Source: an uncultured Marinoscillum sp.
GTDB taxonomy: Bacteria > Bacteroidota > Bacteroidia > Cytophagales > MED-G16
Direction: 5' to 3'
DNA: 64,000 nt
Assembly: GCA_902529805.1 (NCBI GenBank)
Contig: CABZXU010000006.1
Coordinates: 18,243 to 82,242, forward strand
Translations under genes and position numbers: made by a program
Shown here: piece by piece, positions 20,600-30,033 of the stretch
Layout of the letters: each line of letters starts with the position of its first letter
Numbering within the stretch: the first letter of the stretch is position 1
Notes under the pieces: model-generated
The model's database searches: none
What the model was told of the DNA's origin: nothing
Seen by the model: only the letters and a program-made list of their open reading frames with translations

Positions 20600-22852
20600 T
20601 TATTCGTATTTTGCTAACCATTCAAGATGTAATTTTATTAATTCATCTCTTGGAACATAATGTCCAGTTTCATAAACATAATGTTTTTTGTCTTTTTCAG
20701 GAGTTCCTAATAGTTTAAACATAGGAATTTGAGATGTTTCTAGTGGAAAAAAATGATCAAATTTACCATTTAACATTAAAACTGGTATTTTAATTCTTGA
20801 AGTATAATAGAATTTATCCACCTCCTTTTTACAAGTCTGAAATTCAATACCAGCTACATATAATACTGAATTTTTAACTCTATCATCAATAGCTAACAAT
20901 ATGTTTGCAATTGATCCTCCCCAACTTATTCCATAATAAGATAAGCTATTAATATCCATATCATCTCTTGATTGTATATAATCAATAGCTCTTTTATAAT
21001 CTTTTCCCCATCTAATAACTGCATTTTTGTATTCATCAGTTTCATCTGGATAATCGCTTTTAATATTATCTCTTCTTTCAAATGTACTTTTATATATTGG
21101 GTGTATTAAAGCATACCCCTCTGATAATAGATAAGAAAATTGTTTCATTCTATTTTCTATACCATTTTCAAAAGAATCAGTATTGATAGACCCTGAACCA
21201 GGAAAGAAAATAATAGGTTTATATGGTTTTTTAATGTTTTTGTCATAAAAAACATATCCTGGCAATCTTTCATTATTGTATGCAGCATCAATATAAAATT
21301 GATCAACTGCAAATGAAGAAAAACTATAATCAAGAGTTTTTTCTTCTTTATTTAATTCTGAAATATCATAATCATATTGTGATTTAAATATTTCAAATAC
21401 ATCATCAGAAACATTTTTCTCATTGAGAAAATCTCTTACTTTTACATAGTATTGATCATTTGCAGTAATATCAGTTTTAAATTCACTTTCTAGGTTTTTA
21501 ACTAATCTTAATCCATTTCCTAAACTTCTATCCATTGAATTTTGACCAAAGTAATCATTAAAGTAATAAGGTTCATCATTGAAGCTTCCTCCTAAAATAC
21601 CTTTTATTGAACTATCATCACTTAAAGAATTTACAATCCATTCTCTAACATTCCCTGCAATATCATATAAACCGTTAAAGTTTGAATTATCTTGAGAACC
21701 AACATTAATTAATTGATTTTGTGAAAAGTTGCTATTATACATAAATGAACTTGAACTGCTTAATGTTGCAGCAGTAGCCCACTGATAAACATTGGGTAAA
21801 GATAAATTCCTATAATTAGCATAAGCCATTGCTTCAAACCACGAAATGCCTGTAACAGGAAAATTTTCTTGTCCCTCTGGGTACATCCCGTAAGACCAAT
21901 TTGAAGGACCTGGTTTTCCAAATTTTCCAACAAACTTTTTTATTTCATTTTCCATAAATTTAGGATTATCATTATTTCCAGCTTCCCAATAAATAGGATT
22001 TTCATATCCTCCATCTTGAACAAATTCTAAAAACTCAACATTTGTTACCTCTAGTTTTGAAATTAAATAAGGACCTATTTGTATTGAAGAATAATGATCT
22101 AAACCAGGGAATGAAAGGCTTCTTTTAGCACCTAAAATAATTTTAAATTCATCTTTATTGTAATCAATTGATGATGGTAAAGCATAAAGTCTACCTCGAT
22201 TTAATATCCTATAATTTGATCTCTCAGTAAACTCATTGTCATTTGATTTAAATTTTAAATTAAAACGAACATTAGGAACTCTTACTTTTGACACTGGTGA
22301 TTTTCCTAGGTATATCCAGTTTTCAATAGAATCATTTAATAAATCCAAATAAACCTCATAGTTTAGAGGACTAGTATTTATATTAACTTCTGTTGTTACT
22401 TTCTCGAAATAATTATCTAAAATAGGATTTGAAACTTTATTGTTTTTTAATAAACTAATTTCATTGTAAACTTTTGAGTATTGATTATTTTCAAATGCAT
22501 CAATAATTTCTGGAAGCTTTATTTCAAAGAGTTCGTCTTTCGATGTACTTTTATTATAGTAATAAACAAAAAACCCCCCAATTAGAATGGTAACACCAAT
22601 ATTTAGATATGATAAATATCCTTTATAATTAATTTTTTTTGTATTCTTCTGAGTATTTGTTTTTGTTATTGATATAACAAATTGATATGCTAATATACCA
22701 AAAAACCCTATTACTAATACTAATAAAGTATAATCAAGGATCTTAGAGTTGAATTGATAATTATCAATTAAAAAACTTAAACCCTCTAGAATAGAAAATG
22801 AAAATGCAATGTACCCAATGACAAACTGTAAGTACTTATTTGAAAAATTCAT
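20600..22852 (-). CDS. Membrane protein fusing an FGE/SUMF1-like domain to an alpha/beta hydrolase
   Basis: About 750 aa. Three hydrophobic N-terminal helices (about 10-30, 40-62, 85-102) resemble the module found in front of TolB/TPR proteins. A linker with a PEGA-like strand region (about 185-250) is followed by an FGE-sulfatase (SUMF1) domain at about 255-470 (KLEVTNVEFLEFV, GISWFEAMAYANY, GNVREWI, GGSFNDEP). A prolyl-oligopeptidase-like hydrolase occupies about 530-750, with nucleophile motif GISWGG, Asp in LNGKFDHFFP and His in YETGHY. The SUMF1 domain has no cysteine, so it cannot be a copper FGE. I take the ATG at 22852, because the track's TTG (22858) lies in a -7-like box. Confidence 0.8.
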   Translation of the reverse strand: MNFSNKYLQFVIGYIAFSFSILEGLSFLIDNYQFNSKILDYTLLVLVIGFFGILAYQFVISITKTNTQKNTKKINYKGYLSYLNIGVTILIGGFFVYYYNKSTSKDELFEIKLPEIIDAFENNQYSKVYNEISLLKNNKVSNPILDNYFEKVTTEVNINTSPLNYEVYLDLLNDSIENWIYLGKSPVSKVRVPNVRFNLKFKSNDNEFTERSNYRILNRGRLYALPSSIDYNKDEFKIILGAKRSLSFPGLDHYSSIQIGPYLISKLEVTNVEFLEFVQDGGYENPIYWEAGNNDNPKFMENEIKKFVGKFGKPGPSNWSYGMYPEGQENFPVTGISWFEAMAYANYRNLSLPNVYQWATAATLSSSSSFMYNSNFSQNQLINVGSQDNSNFNGLYDIAGNVREWIVNSLSDDSSIKGILGGSFNDEPYYFNDYFGQNSMDRSLGNGLRLVKNLESEFKTDITANDQYYVKVRDFLNEKNVSDDVFEIFKSQYDYDISELNKEEKTLDYSFSSFAVDQFYIDAAYNNERLPGYVFYDKNIKKPYKPIIFFPGSGSINTDSFENGIENRMKQFSYLLSEGYALIHPIYKSTFERRDNIKSDYPDETDEYKNAVIRWGKDYKRAIDYIQSRDDMDINSLSYYGISWGGSIANILLAIDDRVKNSVLYVAGIEFQTCKKEVDKFYYTSRIKIPVLMLNGKFDHFFPLETSQIPMFKLLGTPEKDKKHYVYETGHYVPRDELIKLHLEWLAKYE

Positions 22853-22855
22853 TAT

Positions 22856-22863
22856 CAAACCTA
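22856..22863 (-). promoter_or_regulatory. Candidate -7 box TAGGTTTG immediately before the fusion-protein ATG
   Basis: An exact TAnnTTTG match on the minus strand, separated from the ATG (22852) by 3 nt. If real, the mRNA would be leaderless or nearly so. No good -33 TTTG is seen. Confidence 0.35.
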
Positions 22864-22968
22864 CATATAACTAATTATAATTAAAAGAATAAAATTAATT
22901 GAAATGATAAATTAGATTTATTTATCTATAATTTATCTAAATTTAAAATGATCTAATACTCATAAAAT

Positions 22969-23763
22969 ATGATAAGGGTTTTAAAGCAAAGAATCACGAA
23001 TCTTGCTAAAATATTATTACCATTTGAAATAAGGATTTTTTTAAGAAAACTTAACTGGAAAAGATTGTATTTTCAACAATATATTTTAAATAGAAAAAGA
23101 TTCAATTATTACTGTCCAATAGCTAAAAGAGAATTTAAATTATTTATAAAAGTACGTAATAATCTTCTTTCCCCATCAAATGGGGCTAATGCAAGACAAA
23201 GGTTGGTATGGCACTATTTAGAAAATAAATTAAATATTTTAGAGAAAAAGTTTACTTTGCTCCATATAGCACCGGAATTATCCTATTATGAAAAATTATC
23301 TAAGTGTAAAAACTTAACTTATGTAGCAGGAGATAAAATGGTATCTGGATATTCAAATCAAAAGGGAATTATAAATATAGATTTAACTGATCTTAATTTT
23401 GAAACTAATTTTTTTGATCTTATAATTTGTAATCATGTTTTAGAACATATTCAAGATGATAAAAAAGCTATTTTTGAAATGTTCAGAGTATTGAAAAAAG
23501 GAGGGAAGGCAGTCATAACAGTTCCAATCAATGAAAAACTAAATAGTACATATGAGGATTCTTCTATAACAAAAGCTAGTGATAGAATCAAACATTTTGG
23601 CCAATGGGATCATGTAAGGTGGTATGGGTTAGACATAAAAGAAAGAATATCTAAAGTTGGATTTGATGTAGAAATGAATAGATATTCAAATAATTTTTCT
23701 AAAAAAGATTATATCAGATATGGTTTTTCAGATAGTTTAATAATTATAGCCAATAAATCATAA
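22969..23763 (+). CDS. Class I SAM-dependent methyltransferase
   Basis: A 264-aa protein with a basic N-terminal extension followed by a Methyltransf_11 core: LLHIAPELS (degenerate motif I), YVAGDKMVSG, NIDLTDLNFETNFFDLIICNHVLEHI, and FEMFRVLKKGGKAVITVPI. The core resembles small methyltransferases in surface-glycan clusters. The substrate is unknown and no sugar-biosynthesis neighbours support a specific role. Its stop is 3 nt from the end of the convergent GH32 gene. Confidence 0.85.
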   Translation: MIRVLKQRITNLAKILLPFEIRIFLRKLNWKRLYFQQYILNRKRFNYYCPIAKREFKLFIKVRNNLLSPSNGANARQRLVWHYLENKLNILEKKFTLLHIAPELSYYEKLSKCKNLTYVAGDKMVSGYSNQKGIINIDLTDLNFETNFFDLIICNHVLEHIQDDKKAIFEMFRVLKKGGKAVITVPINEKLNSTYEDSSITKASDRIKHFGQWDHVRWYGLDIKERISKVGFDVEMNRYSNNFSKKDYIRYGFSDSLIIIANKS

Positions 23764-23765
23764 TT

Positions 23766-25310
23766 CTACCAAATAGATTTTAGAATTTTATAATTTATAA
23801 TGGAATTATTTAATCCACTAAATTCAACCACATCAAATTTAGAGTCATAAAAAAATACATCGGACATCACAAGTTCACCATCGTTTACAAATAGTTCAAT
23901 TGAACTATTATCTAATAATAACTCTAATGATGATACTTTAGAATTAAACTTGGCTTTTTGTTTATTTATAAACCTTTTTCTAAAGGTTTCAACCTCTAAA
24001 GTTCTTTTTTTATCATTGAAATTTTTATCAGTTAGATAGTTTCCTCTATTTATTTCAAAAGTTTCAGATGAAAATTTTATTATTAAATTTTCTGAGTTAT
24101 TTTTTAGATTAATCTCGAATGAATCTGTTGAAATTTCAGTAAGAAGAATTCTATTTAAGTTTTCATCAAGTTTTAATTCATCAACAATTTTACCTTTATA
24201 TGATTCTGATTCTATCTTTTGAAGATCTATCGAACTAAATTTTAACCTATACTTATCAGAATTTTTAATTAAAGTAATATCCCTAGGTATTGTCATTGCG
24301 CTTCTCCATTTTGATGTTGGTACCATTTGACCATACTTCCAATTACTCATCCAACCAATAAATTTTCTAGATTTTAAATTATCTGATGTATTATTCCAAG
24401 TTACCCCAGCATAATTATCACTTCCATAGTCAATCCATATAGACTTTTCATCTCCTAAAAAATTATCATCTACAATAAAATCTTTACCATTAAAATCCCC
24501 TATAAAATATTGAGTTCCACTGCCTCCATTTGGTGAACTTTTATTTATACTAACAAAAAGAACCCATTTTTTATTTCCTTCTTCATCTACCAATGGAAAC
24601 AAGTCAGGACATTCCCAAACGCCATTCATTTCACCTATCCCAGTAAACTCTGATATAAATTCCCAATCTATCAGGTTTTCAGATGAATAAAATATTATTC
24701 TATCTCTAGCTGCTAGAGTTATAAACCACTTTTTATATTCTTCTGACCAAGTTACTTTAGGATCTCTGTAATCTCTAAACCCAGGATTGTCAATTATAGG
24801 ATTTTTATCATATTTTATCCATGTTTTTCCTAAATCTTGACTATATGCAATATGTTGAGTCTCAACGTGTATGTATCTATCTTCTTTTGTTTCATTCCAC
24901 ATCCTTTCTAAAAACATATCATGATTTGTATAAAAAGCTAATATAGGAGGATTATTTCCATCTCCTAATCCAGATTTATTATTTTTATCAACTATAGCTG
25001 ATCCAGAGAAAATATAGTTATTTCCATCAGGATAAATCGCAATTGGTTTATTTTCCCAATGTATTAAATCTTTTGAAATTGCATGAGCCCAGTGCATTGG
25101 CCCCCAAACATTATCATCAGGGTAATGTTGATAAAATAAATGATAATTTCCATTAAGGTAAAACATTCCATTTGGATCATTCATCCAACCAGAGGGAGGA
25201 GAAAAATGAAATTGAGGTCTGTACTTTTCTTTGTAGGAATTTTGAATATCATTTTCAACTGCATTACAAGAAGAAAATAATACAATTAAAATAATTATAA
25301 AATTTTTCAT
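23766..25310 (-). CDS. GH32 beta-fructosidase lipoprotein (levanase/inulinase type)
   Basis: A 514-aa lipoprotein (LFSSCNA, Cys15) with a five-bladed GH32 propeller and a C-terminal beta-sandwich. The three catalytic carboxylates are visible: nucleophile Asp45 in GWMNDPNGM, the stabiliser Asp in DYRDPKVTW, and the acid/base Glu in VWECPDLF. It releases fructose from levan, inulin or sucrose-like substrates at the cell surface or periplasm. Extracellular tethering favours a polymer or oligomer substrate over sucrose-6-phosphate. No fructokinase or SusC/D lies nearby. Confidence 0.93.
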   Translation of the reverse strand: MKNFIIILIVLFSSCNAVENDIQNSYKEKYRPQFHFSPPSGWMNDPNGMFYLNGNYHLFYQHYPDDNVWGPMHWAHAISKDLIHWENKPIAIYPDGNNYIFSGSAIVDKNNKSGLGDGNNPPILAFYTNHDMFLERMWNETKEDRYIHVETQHIAYSQDLGKTWIKYDKNPIIDNPGFRDYRDPKVTWSEEYKKWFITLAARDRIIFYSSENLIDWEFISEFTGIGEMNGVWECPDLFPLVDEEGNKKWVLFVSINKSSPNGGSGTQYFIGDFNGKDFIVDDNFLGDEKSIWIDYGSDNYAGVTWNNTSDNLKSRKFIGWMSNWKYGQMVPTSKWRSAMTIPRDITLIKNSDKYRLKFSSIDLQKIESESYKGKIVDELKLDENLNRILLTEISTDSFEINLKNNSENLIIKFSSETFEINRGNYLTDKNFNDKKRTLEVETFRKRFINKQKAKFNSKVSSLELLLDNSSIELFVNDGELVMSDVFFYDSKFDVVEFSGLNNSIINYKILKSIW

Positions 25311-25332
25311 TTTTTTTAGGGTTATGTTTATT

Positions 25333-25340
25333 CAAATATA
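25333..25340 (-). promoter_or_regulatory. Candidate -7 box TATATTTG of the GH32 gene
   Basis: An exact TAnnTTTG on the minus strand, 22 nt before the GH32 ATG and just downstream of the preceding gene's terminator, as expected for an independent transcript. No clear -33 element. Confidence 0.45.
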
Positions 25341-25350
25341 CTAAGCAACT

Positions 25351-25385
25351 AAAAAAAAAACCTATCTAATTAGATAGGTTTTTTT
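25351..25385 (-). terminator. Rho-independent terminator of the 25.4-25.9 kb lipoprotein gene
   Basis: CCTATCTAA/TTAGATAGG form a perfect inverted repeat flanked by A10 and T7, so on the minus strand the hairpin is followed by ten U. It separates this gene from GH32 and is nearly symmetrical. Confidence 0.85.
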
Positions 25386-25405
25386 AATTTATTCTATTTC
25401 AATGA

Positions 25406-25870
25406 TTATGGTAAACAAGTTACACTAGGAAGTGCATCAGTTGTTTTTGTATAAGTTATTGATTCTGTAAAAGTTGGATGTGTTATTTTCACAATCATTG
25501 TATTTCCATTAACTACCATCAAAACATTTTCATCTGCCATAGTAGTACTACCATAAATAATATCCATGTGAAGGCTATCTCCTTTATTGACCAACATTCT
25601 GTTAGTATAACTATACCCATCACAATCTGTATGGGTTCCAGTGGCTGTACTCCATGTACAACAATTAGAATCTGAATCATCAACTATATAGTCATGAATT
25701 TTATCCATATCAATATGTAACCACTCTGTTGTATCTGCTTCTGTAAATTTCCATTTTGTATCTGCATGAGTCAACATAAAGCTATCTTTTGCTGCATCAT
25801 CATCATCTTCACAACTTATTAAAAATAATAAGCCAAGAATTGGGAATAAATAGTAAATTATATTTTTCAT
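25406..25870 (-). CDS. Small lipoprotein, function unknown
   Basis: A 154-aa lipoprotein with signal LLFLISCEDDDDA (the acidic run after Cys is common in exported Bacteroidota lipoproteins). The mature part is rich in T, D and short beta-strand patterns, with a SNCCTWSTATGTHTDC cysteine cluster near the middle and a final Cys. No family is recognised. It has its own -7-like box and a strong terminator, so it is monocistronic. Confidence 0.7.
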   Translation of the reverse strand: MKNIIYYLFPILGLLFLISCEDDDDAAKDSFMLTHADTKWKFTEADTTEWLHIDMDKIHDYIVDDSDSNCCTWSTATGTHTDCDGYSYTNRMLVNKGDSLHMDIIYGSTTMADENVLMVVNGNTMIVKITHPTFTESITYTKTTDALPSVTCLP

Positions 25871-25899
25871 AATATTTTAATTTATAATTAAATTATATA

Positions 25900-25907
25900 C
25901 AAAATTA
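25900..25907 (-). promoter_or_regulatory. Candidate -7 box TAATTTTG of the small lipoprotein gene
   Basis: TAnnTTTG on the minus strand, 29 nt before the ATG at 25870. No good -33 match. Confidence 0.4.
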
Positions 25908-25993
25908 CTAAAATTTAATAAATTATGATTTTTAGCACTCATTTTGAGGTTAATTTATCATTTTTGTTGCATGTTTAATTTAAAAGTTTATTT

Positions 25994-26548
25994 ATGAAAA
26001 AAAAATATTTTATTATCATCCAATTACTTGTAAGCTTTAGTTTATTTGCTCAAACAAAATCAATAAATACCGAAACCAGTAAAATAAAATGGACTGGTAG
26101 AGAAATAACTACTAAAATACATTATGGTTCTTTAAAATTTTTAGATGGAAATATTTCAATATCAGAAAATGAGGTCAAAGGAAAAGTTATAGTTGATATG
26201 GAATCTTTAAATGTAGAAGATTTAAGTGGTGGATCTAAACAAAGACTAGAAGGTCATTTAAAGTCAGATGACTTTTTTTCTGTAGATAAACATAAAACTG
26301 CTAAACTTGAAATAGTTTCTTCTGAAAAGAAAGGTGAAGTTTTTATGGTAGATGGAACACTCACAATTAAAGATATTACTCATCCTATTAAATTTAATCT
26401 TGATATTGAGAGCAATAAAGTAACTACCAAATTAGCATTTGATAGATCAAAATATAATGTAAAATTTAGATCAGGTAATTTTTTTGAAAATTTAGGAGAT
26501 AAGTTGATTTTAGATGATATAGATTTAGAAGTAGAATTATACTTTTAA
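25994..26548 (+). CDS. YceI-family periplasmic lipid-binding protein
   Basis: A 184-aa protein with a cleavable signal peptide (LLVSFSLFAQ). The mature YceI lipocalin-like barrel is recognisable from SKIKWTGREITTKIHYGSLKF, the LEGHLKSDDFF motif, GTLTIKDITHPIKFN and FDRSKYNVKFRSGNFF. YceI proteins bind polyprenoid or quinone-like lipids, and some respond to stress. The in vivo ligand is unknown here. It ends with a 4-nt convergent overlap with the next gene. Confidence 0.93.
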   Translation: MKKKYFIIIQLLVSFSLFAQTKSINTETSKIKWTGREITTKIHYGSLKFLDGNISISENEVKGKVIVDMESLNVEDLSGGSKQRLEGHLKSDDFFSVDKHKTAKLEIVSSEKKGEVFMVDGTLTIKDITHPIKFNLDIESNKVTTKLAFDRSKYNVKFRSGNFFENLGDKLILDDIDLEVELYF

Positions 26549-26964
26549 ATAAATTTATCCTCTAAAAACAATGCTTTTTGTTTAGATAGTTTTTTAAAAA
26601 ACTTATGATCAGATTCATTTTTTACTTTCAGTTTTAAAAAAAAATGATCATATGAAATTGTATAATTTATTTCATTAATTTTAAATAAGACTAATTTATA
26701 GTAAGGTATTGATAAACAATAGGTTTCTAATTTTGAATTAATAAATAAAATAACACCTTTTGGCCTTAATTCAATATTACATCTATTTAATGTAAAATCA
26801 TTTTTAAGAATATCATATATTGTATTATCACTTTTTTTAATTAATAAATTTTGAGATCCAACTCCATTTAATTTTATTTTATCGATTATACTATATTCTT
26901 TTCCTACTAGATTTATGATTTGCTTTTCAATTTCAGGATTTTTATGTGTGATATTATTTAACAT
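26545..26964 (-). CDS. Conserved-looking cytoplasmic protein, function unknown
   Basis: A 139-aa protein with no signal or TM segment. The predicted alternating strands (NRCNIELRPKGVILFIN, YCLSIPYYKLVLFKI, INYTISYDHFFLKLKV) suggest a PH-like or beta-sandwich fold. I do not recognise a Pfam family. It is divergent from the TIGR02757 gene, with only 18 nt between their starts. Confidence 0.6.
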   Translation of the reverse strand: MLNNITHKNPEIEKQIINLVGKEYSIIDKIKLNGVGSQNLLIKKSDNTIYDILKNDFTLNRCNIELRPKGVILFINSKLETYCLSIPYYKLVLFKINEINYTISYDHFFLKLKVKNESDHKFFKKLSKQKALFLEDKFI

Positions 26965-26982
26965 TTCTTGTAATATAATTAT

Positions 26983-27756
26983 ATGAAACGATTCAATTCA
27001 GAAAAAGATTTAAAAGAATTTTTAGAAGAAAAATATTTAAAGTACAACAATAAAAATTTTATTGAATTTGACCCAATAAAAATACCGCACTCTTTCACAA
27101 AAAAAGAAGATATAGAAATTTCTGCATTTTTAACTTCAATAATTTCTTGGGGAAACAGAAAAATGATAATTAAAAATGCTGAAGAACTTATGATAAAAAT
27201 GCATTCATCTCCATATGATTTTATAATTAACTCAAATCAAAAAGATATAGAATCAATTGATTTTTGTCATAGAACATTTAATTCTATTGACTTACATTTT
27301 TTTATAAAATCATTAAAAAATATATACAAAAACCATGGTGGTCTTGAAAAAATATTTTCTGTTAATTATGATGATAAATGGTTATTTAAAAATATAAAAA
27401 ATTTAAAAGAAATTTTTTTTTCAATTGATCACCCAATTAGAACCAAAAAACATATATCAGATCCATCTAAAGGCTCTGCATGTAAAAGAATAAATATGTT
27501 TTTAAGATGGATGGTAAGAAAAGATACCCATGGTATTGATTTTGGTATTTGGAACAAAATAAGTCCATCGAAGTTATCTTGTCCATTAGATACACATACC
27601 AATAGAATAGGAAGGAAATTAGGTTTAATAAAAAGAAAACAAAACGATATAAAAACATTAAAAGAGCTGGATGTTAAATTAAGAAAATTTGATGAAAAGG
27701 ATCCAGTAAAATACGATTATGCCTTATTTAGTATTGGAATAAATGATGATATTTAA
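26983..27756 (+). CDS. TIGR02757 / DUF2400 family protein
   Basis: A 257-aa protein of a conserved but uncharacterised Bacteroidota/Spirochaetes family. Recognisable segments are EKYLKYNN, FDPIKIPHSF, AFLTSIISWGNRKMI, FCHRTFNSIDLHFF, GSACKRINMFLRWMVRKD and LSCPLDTHTNRIGRKLGL. The last part resembles helix-hairpin-helix DNA-glycosylase folds, so a nucleic-acid role is possible but unproven. The start of this gene and that of the 26.5 kb gene almost abut. Confidence 0.82.
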   Translation: MKRFNSEKDLKEFLEEKYLKYNNKNFIEFDPIKIPHSFTKKEDIEISAFLTSIISWGNRKMIIKNAEELMIKMHSSPYDFIINSNQKDIESIDFCHRTFNSIDLHFFIKSLKNIYKNHGGLEKIFSVNYDDKWLFKNIKNLKEIFFSIDHPIRTKKHISDPSKGSACKRINMFLRWMVRKDTHGIDFGIWNKISPSKLSCPLDTHTNRIGRKLGLIKRKQNDIKTLKELDVKLRKFDEKDPVKYDYALFSIGINDDI

Positions 27757-28391
27757 CCACCACCGTCACCGCCACCGGCGTCACCACCACCACCACCAAC
27801 ATCACCACCTCCCATTGCACCATACATAACAGCATCACCACCTGTATTATGGTTAACATATGAATTAACAGCAATATTATATACATCACTCATTGAATCA
27901 ACATCTTTTAAGTCATGATTTCTAAAAATAAAGTCTTCTAAATCATTGTTTGAGTTGTTAATTTTTACAGCATTTTTTTTATTGTAGGCAATAACTTTCC
28001 CATCATAAATAACAAGTTTTGGATAAACGCTTGTGTACCATTTTTTATATGGGAACTTTTTCTTAAAAACTTCTTCGCATGATTCTAATTCTAAAGAAAT
28101 TATTTCAAATGATTTATTAATAAAATAAATATGATTCTTAAATATCAATACATTTGATGAACTATATAATTTTTTATTAATCCAAAAATAATCTCCACTT
28201 TCAAGGTGTAATAATGAACTATATATGTATCCCATTCCCCATTTTGACATAGTATAAAGAAACAAATATTTACCAACTCTATATGTTCCTAAAATATTTT
28301 TATCTAGTTCTTTTTTCCAAATTGTTTTCTTTTCTTTAGAATCAAATAACGATAGTATTTTTTTCTCTGAAATAATCACTACTTTATTCAT
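27753..28391 (-). CDS. Protein of unknown function with propeller-like strands and a Gly/Asp-rich tail
   Basis: A 212-aa protein. Residues 1-170 show repeated strand pairs (VVIISEKKILSLFDSKEKK, YLFLYTM, ESGDYFWINKKLY, KLVIYDGKVIAYNKKN) like a partial PQQ/WD-type propeller. The last 25 residues (GGGDVGGGGGDAGGGDGGG) are extremely glycine-rich and encoded by locally GC-rich DNA. It overlaps the DUF885 gene by 8 nt and the stop of TIGR02757 by 4 nt. No signal peptide. Function unknown. Confidence 0.65.
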   Translation of the reverse strand: MNKVVIISEKKILSLFDSKEKKTIWKKELDKNILGTYRVGKYLFLYTMSKWGMGYIYSSLLHLESGDYFWINKKLYSSSNVLIFKNHIYFINKSFEIISLELESCEEVFKKKFPYKKWYTSVYPKLVIYDGKVIAYNKKNAVKINNSNNDLEDFIFRNHDLKDVDSMSDVYNIAVNSYVNHNTGGDAVMYGAMGGGDVGGGGGDAGGGDGGG

Positions 28392-30033
28392 AATTTTTTG
28401 GTTTATTTCCTGTCATTTCCCAACGTACTAATTCTACAGGAATATTTCCTGTATCGTTGAACGCATCAAAAAAGTTTTTTAATGAAAAAATTTTTCCTTC
28501 TTTTTCTAATTTTTCAGCGTATTCAGTCATGATTCTCTCAATAAGATACTTGCCTGTAATATAAGAGGTTCCATATCCGGGTTGTCTTAAATAAAGATGT
28601 TGTTCAAACTGTAAAAGATGAGGTTCTCTATTCATCCAACCTCTAGGTGTCCATTTTACATGTACGTTACCAGCTTCAGCCATTGTCATTTCATTAGCAT
28701 GGGCATATAAAGATCCTAATCCCCTCGCAGCTCTTTGGGCAATCATTATCCATACAATCTCTTTTGATCTAGGAGAATCCTCATATAACCCCGCATGCAT
28801 AAACATTTCTTCAGCTCCTGTAGCATAACCTTCGTTTTTTGAGTCAAAAATATTATATAAAAGAGCTTCTCGTCTAATTGGACTCTTATGAGGTTCGTCT
28901 CTCATCGTTGCAAGATCAAACCAATGAACAAAATGAGAATACAATGGAAGCGGATCAAGATGAAGACCTATATTAAAAAAGTTTCTAGTTTCTTTTGGTA
29001 CAAATTTACCCATATGTTCCCTTAATGCTGGCTCCATATTATCTTTTACAGTCATAATATCTTTTTCCTTTAAAAACTTCATAAATCTTTTCACTCCGTT
29101 TTCTGTTAGTTTTTTAAATTCTTCGGGGTTATCTGCAGCAATCAATTCTGGTAAATTTCTATTATTATGTTCTTCTAATTTTAAAGAAGCCCATGCTCTA
29201 TCTAATTCTCTCTGTAATAGTCTAACCTCATCTTCCCAAGTTAAAGGTACTAAATGAACATTTTGTTGGTACCAAGTATAATTATCTTTACCAATACCAG
29301 AAGGACCTGTTTTATTTTTTGATTCGTTTTCTAACCATTCTATAAAATTTTGAGTGGCAATTTTAGATTCTTCAATTGCTACACTTATATTATCATCTCT
29401 TTTTAAATTCAATTTAGACTTGATAGTATTCAGATTATTATATTGTTTTCTAAAATTTTCAATTCCCGCAACCCATAAATCTTTAGCATTTCCTTTTAAA
29501 TTATCTCTTGCTTGTATTAAAAAAGATGGAATACTCATCATTTCATGTAGAAATTTTTTCTTAGAATCTCCATTTAATGGAAGATCATACATCCAAAATT
29601 CTAAAACTCCATGATTAGTTGGTCCTTCATGTGCAGGAACATCGCTTTGATTCATCCAAATAGTTTGATAAAATGCAGGATCTCTTTCCCATGGTTTTAA
29701 AATAGAATAGTTAAATTCATAACCACTCATTTCAGCTTTAATTATATACCAATCAATTTGATCACTTATGCTCCAACTGCTAATGTCAAAATTGTAAAGT
29801 TTATTTTTTAGATTTAAAAAATTATCTTGATCTTCTTTAAATCTTTTTTTTGTATAATCAGGAGCACCATTTAAAAGAGGAGGTTTTTCAAATTCTCTCC
29901 AATCATAAAATAAATTAACTAATTCTTCGTATTTGGAAAATTTTTCATCTACTGAATCAGCATTTTTTTCAGTTTTAGGGTTATTACTAGCATTACAGCT
30001 AATAAGAAATAGAAATATTAATAATTTTTTCAT
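28384..30033 (-). CDS. DUF885 family lipoprotein (probable metallopeptidase fold)
   Basis: A 549-aa lipoprotein (LFLISCNAS). Nearly the whole mature chain matches DUF885, a helical family related to M3/M32-type peptidases. Recognisable segments are WYIIKAEMSGYEF, EEMFMHAGLYEDSPRSKEIVWIMIAQRAARGLGSLY and LRQPGYGTSYITGKYLIERI. I do not see an intact HExxH motif in this copy (the EEMFMHAGL region occupies its place), so catalysis is uncertain. Its ATG overlaps the cupin stop (TAATG). Confidence 0.8.
   Translation of the reverse strand: MKKLLIFLFLISCNASNNPKTEKNADSVDEKFSKYEELVNLFYDWREFEKPPLLNGAPDYTKKRFKEDQDNFLNLKNKLYNFDISSWSISDQIDWYIIKAEMSGYEFNYSILKPWERDPAFYQTIWMNQSDVPAHEGPTNHGVLEFWMYDLPLNGDSKKKFLHEMMSIPSFLIQARDNLKGNAKDLWVAGIENFRKQYNNLNTIKSKLNLKRDDNISVAIEESKIATQNFIEWLENESKNKTGPSGIGKDNYTWYQQNVHLVPLTWEDEVRLLQRELDRAWASLKLEEHNNRNLPELIAADNPEEFKKLTENGVKRFMKFLKEKDIMTVKDNMEPALREHMGKFVPKETRNFFNIGLHLDPLPLYSHFVHWFDLATMRDEPHKSPIRREALLYNIFDSKNEGYATGAEEMFMHAGLYEDSPRSKEIVWIMIAQRAARGLGSLYAHANEMTMAEAGNVHVKWTPRGWMNREPHLLQFEQHLYLRQPGYGTSYITGKYLIERIMTEYAEKLEKEGKIFSLKNFFDAFNDTGNIPVELVRWEMTGNKPKNYE

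Noticed and set aside
20600-22858. FGE domain as maturase for the 32.8-kb sulfatase
   Set aside because: The SUMF1-like region contains no cysteine, and copper FGEs need two.
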